Origin: an uncultured Nioella sp.
GTDB taxonomy: Bacteria; Pseudomonadota; Alphaproteobacteria; Rhodobacterales; Rhodobacteraceae
NCBI GenBank assembly: GCA_947495575.1
Contig: CANLZL010000005.1
Span: forward strand, 124,001-188,000
Length of the DNA stretch: 64,000 bases
Direction: 5' to 3'
How positions within the stretch are numbered: the first letter of the stretch is position 1; each line of letters begins with the position of its first letter. This document shows, in pieces, positions 62,680 to 64,000 of this stretch. The translations under genes were made by a program, and so were the position numbers. The notes beneath the pieces are model-generated. The model saw only the letters and a program-made list of their open reading frames with translations. It was not told the DNA's origin and searched no databases.

Positions 62680-63342
62680 ATGCACCGCATAATTCGGGTG
62701 ATATTGCTTGTTTCCTTGGGAATGACGATGGGCGCTGTCGCCTTTGCGCAATCGACATCCCCGGCCTGTCGACCACAGGTTCTAGACCGCACAACCGTCC
62801 CATGGGAACCCGAGCCACCTACCCCGGGAACATCGCGTCGATTGACCCAATGTTGCGACACAGACGGCGGCGATCCGATAACCTCTGGAACTCTCTACCT
62901 TCAAATAGGTTTTGTCCCGGATAACTCAACCATATCATCTGTCGAGTGCCGTCGATTTTATCGCCAAACCATTATTGCGGAGGACCTTGGCGGACCGGTT
63001 GGCCCAACTGACGGCAATTGGCAATACTATATCAGCAATCTCATTTCCTGGTCCAATGCCAATCGCGCAGAAGGATGGGCCGTTTCTGTTCTAGGCCCCG
63101 AAAATGGAACCCTCAACAGTCGCCAGCTGATCGAATTCGCCTGCGGAAATGACGGGTCGGTGCAGGCAGCGTTGGTCGAATGCCCCTGTGGTGTCACGGG
63201 GAATGTCTGCAACTTGACCGGTCGCGAACTGAACGTGCCGGTGCCCACGACAGTTCCGATCCCGGGTGGTGTTCGTCACGTCCCACCGCCAGTCGCCATC
63301 AATCAGGGCGTGGGCGGGCTACCGCCACTACAGCAACGATAG
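62680..63342 (+). CDS. Hypothetical secreted protein
   Basis: The family is not recognised. The 220-residue protein starts at ATG 62680 behind GGAGGG (62671-62676). The signal peptide is MHRIIRVILLVSLGMTMGA with cleavage near AFA-QS (residues 23-24). The mature part has nine cysteines, including TQCCDTDGG near residue 63 and VECPCGVTGNVCN near 170, so disulphides are likely, and a Pro/Val-rich tail (NVPVPTTVPIPGG). It is similar in plan but not obviously in sequence to the secreted protein at 9480. Confidence 0.65.
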   Translation: MHRIIRVILLVSLGMTMGAVAFAQSTSPACRPQVLDRTTVPWEPEPPTPGTSRRLTQCCDTDGGDPITSGTLYLQIGFVPDNSTISSVECRRFYRQTIIAEDLGGPVGPTDGNWQYYISNLISWSNANRAEGWAVSVLGPENGTLNSRQLIEFACGNDGSVQAALVECPCGVTGNVCNLTGRELNVPVPTTVPIPGGVRHVPPPVAINQGVGGLPPLQQR

Positions 63343-63414
63343 CCATCTACTCCGACGAAGTCGGCGATATCGGCGATCTTTGCCTGAGAACCGTATCTCA
63401 GATATTCTCAGTCA

Positions 63415-64000
63415 ATGGATAATGGTCTTTACGAATCCTTCAAAAGACTTGAGGCGCAGGGCCTGAAGAAACCCGCCACAGCAGCGCTGGCGGATTTCAT
63501 CGCGTCTTTTCAGTCCAAGGCGGAAATACGCGAATGGGTTGCAGACCACCTGCCGGAACTTGCCCCGACTCGTCGCAGCCGGATACGCCACGAAATTTAT
63601 ACATATCTGGTGTTTCCAATTCTCTGGGATGGATTTTTGGCGAATGATCCCATGGCATTCTATTGGCTGGGAATGGCGGATCAAAACCTTTACGCCCTCT
63701 ATGGGCGAGAACTGGATTGGGATGACAGGCTGGGACGGCGTGATGACAGGCAGTTCTTTGCAGATGCCCATAGCTTGGCACCGGATAATGCACAAATCTC
63801 GCAGGCCTATCTGGAAAGCCTGATCGACTGCTTTGGCTATCTTGATCACGAATGGCCGTCGGGCATTCTGTTCAGCGTGGCTGACAATGACCACCTTGTC
63901 GTTTTGGATCAAATTTCAACAGCGCGCCGTTTGGATCCCGCGGGCCGGTTTACAGTACGGCTCGACCAATTCGAGGCGCGTGTCCGAGCCTATGTCCGTC
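63415..64000 (+). CDS. Unknown protein, N-terminal part (runs off the window)
   Basis: The frame is open for 195 codons from ATG 63415 to the window edge. The protein begins MDNGLYESFKRLEAQGLKKP and is helical, charged and rich in Trp and Tyr, with no signal peptide. A central stretch (YTYLVFPILWDGFLANDPMA, near residue 63-82) is hydrophobic but not a clear membrane helix. The helical pattern and YWLGMADQNLYAL suggest a TPR-like or scaffold fold, but no family is recognised. Confidence 0.6.
   Translation, partial: MDNGLYESFKRLEAQGLKKPATAALADFIASFQSKAEIREWVADHLPELAPTRRSRIRHEIYTYLVFPILWDGFLANDPMAFYWLGMADQNLYALYGRELDWDDRLGRRDDRQFFADAHSLAPDNAQISQAYLESLIDCFGYLDHEWPSGILFSVADNDHLVVLDQISTARRLDPAGRFTVRLDQFEARVRAYVR

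Noticed and set aside
1-64000. Mobile elements, prophage, CRISPR arrays or restriction/defence systems
   Set aside because: No transposase, integrase, direct-repeat array or defence-type gene was recognised; gene content looks like core chromosome.

Overview
This looks like a chromosomal segment of an alphaproteobacterium of the Rhodobacteraceae/Roseobacter group. Supporting signs are a monomeric NADP isocitrate dehydrogenase, a ccoNOQP-GHIS oxidase locus with fnrL and hemN beside it, a CycM-type membrane cytochrome c, a COQ9-rpsU pair, a TrcR (DUF1013) regulator, a DUF4453 protein and a Hint-domain protein. These family and lineage assignments come from reading the translated sequence and from family knowledge; no database search was run. 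No transposase, integrase, phage gene or CRISPR array was seen, so this is mostly vertically inherited core sequence with small accessory patches. Layout: 1-6.3 kb is a sugar operon, with the end of a XylG-like ATPase, a XylH-like permease, a gluconate-dehydrogenase-type small subunit, a GMC dehydrogenase with a probable Fe-S motif, an aldehyde dehydrogenase and an enolase-superfamily lactone cycloisomerase or dehydratase. 6.6-9.2 kb holds icd and ridA, converging on a strong terminator. 9.5-16.1 kb holds an orphan secreted protein, tRNA-Met, the haem genes hemC, hemE and hemF, an SDR and a D,D-carboxypeptidase with a SPOR domain. 16.1-28.6 kb is a microaerobic respiration island: ccoSIHG, a small Flp-pilin-like gene, a pair of structured repeats, ccoPQON, a tandem-domain universal stress protein, a 44-codon ORF with an operator-bearing promoter, fnrL and hemN. 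Three Fnr-type boxes lie in its intergenic regions. These genes act together: FnrL would sense low oxygen, induce the high-affinity cbb3 oxidase and its copper/haem assembly factors, and switch haem synthesis to the oxygen-independent HemN. Continuing: 28.7-34.5 kb is a yejABEF-type peptide ABC importer. 34.6-41.3 kb holds cycM, pheA, an SRPBCC protein, nudC, a nucleotidase/phosphodiesterase, a PHB-depolymerase-like esterase and a zinc metallopeptidase. 41.4-48.8 kb holds the SRP RNA, rsgA, an ankyrin protein, a Hint protein, a DUF202 protein and the dnaX-ybaB-recR repair/replication operon. 49-58.4 kb holds RNase T2, trcR, a DUF4453 protein, a MarR regulator, a DUF1992 protein, an SDR that lacks its catalytic lysine, an RsmC-like methyltransferase, clpS, a HAD hydrolase, a LysE exporter and two ArsR-AHSA1 modules with a YCII protein. 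58.5-64 kb holds a CDP-alcohol phosphotransferase, an MFS transporter, a quinone oxidoreductase, COQ9, rpsU, a secreted orphan and a truncated unknown gene. The least explained signals are: the twin hairpins with an identical 26-nt core downstream of ccoP; the small ORF at 26264 whose promoter spacer holds a perfect palindrome; the palindromes on the start codons of the ArsR genes; alternative pairings around the rpsU ribosome site; and cysteine-pair loops inserted in both Yej permeases.
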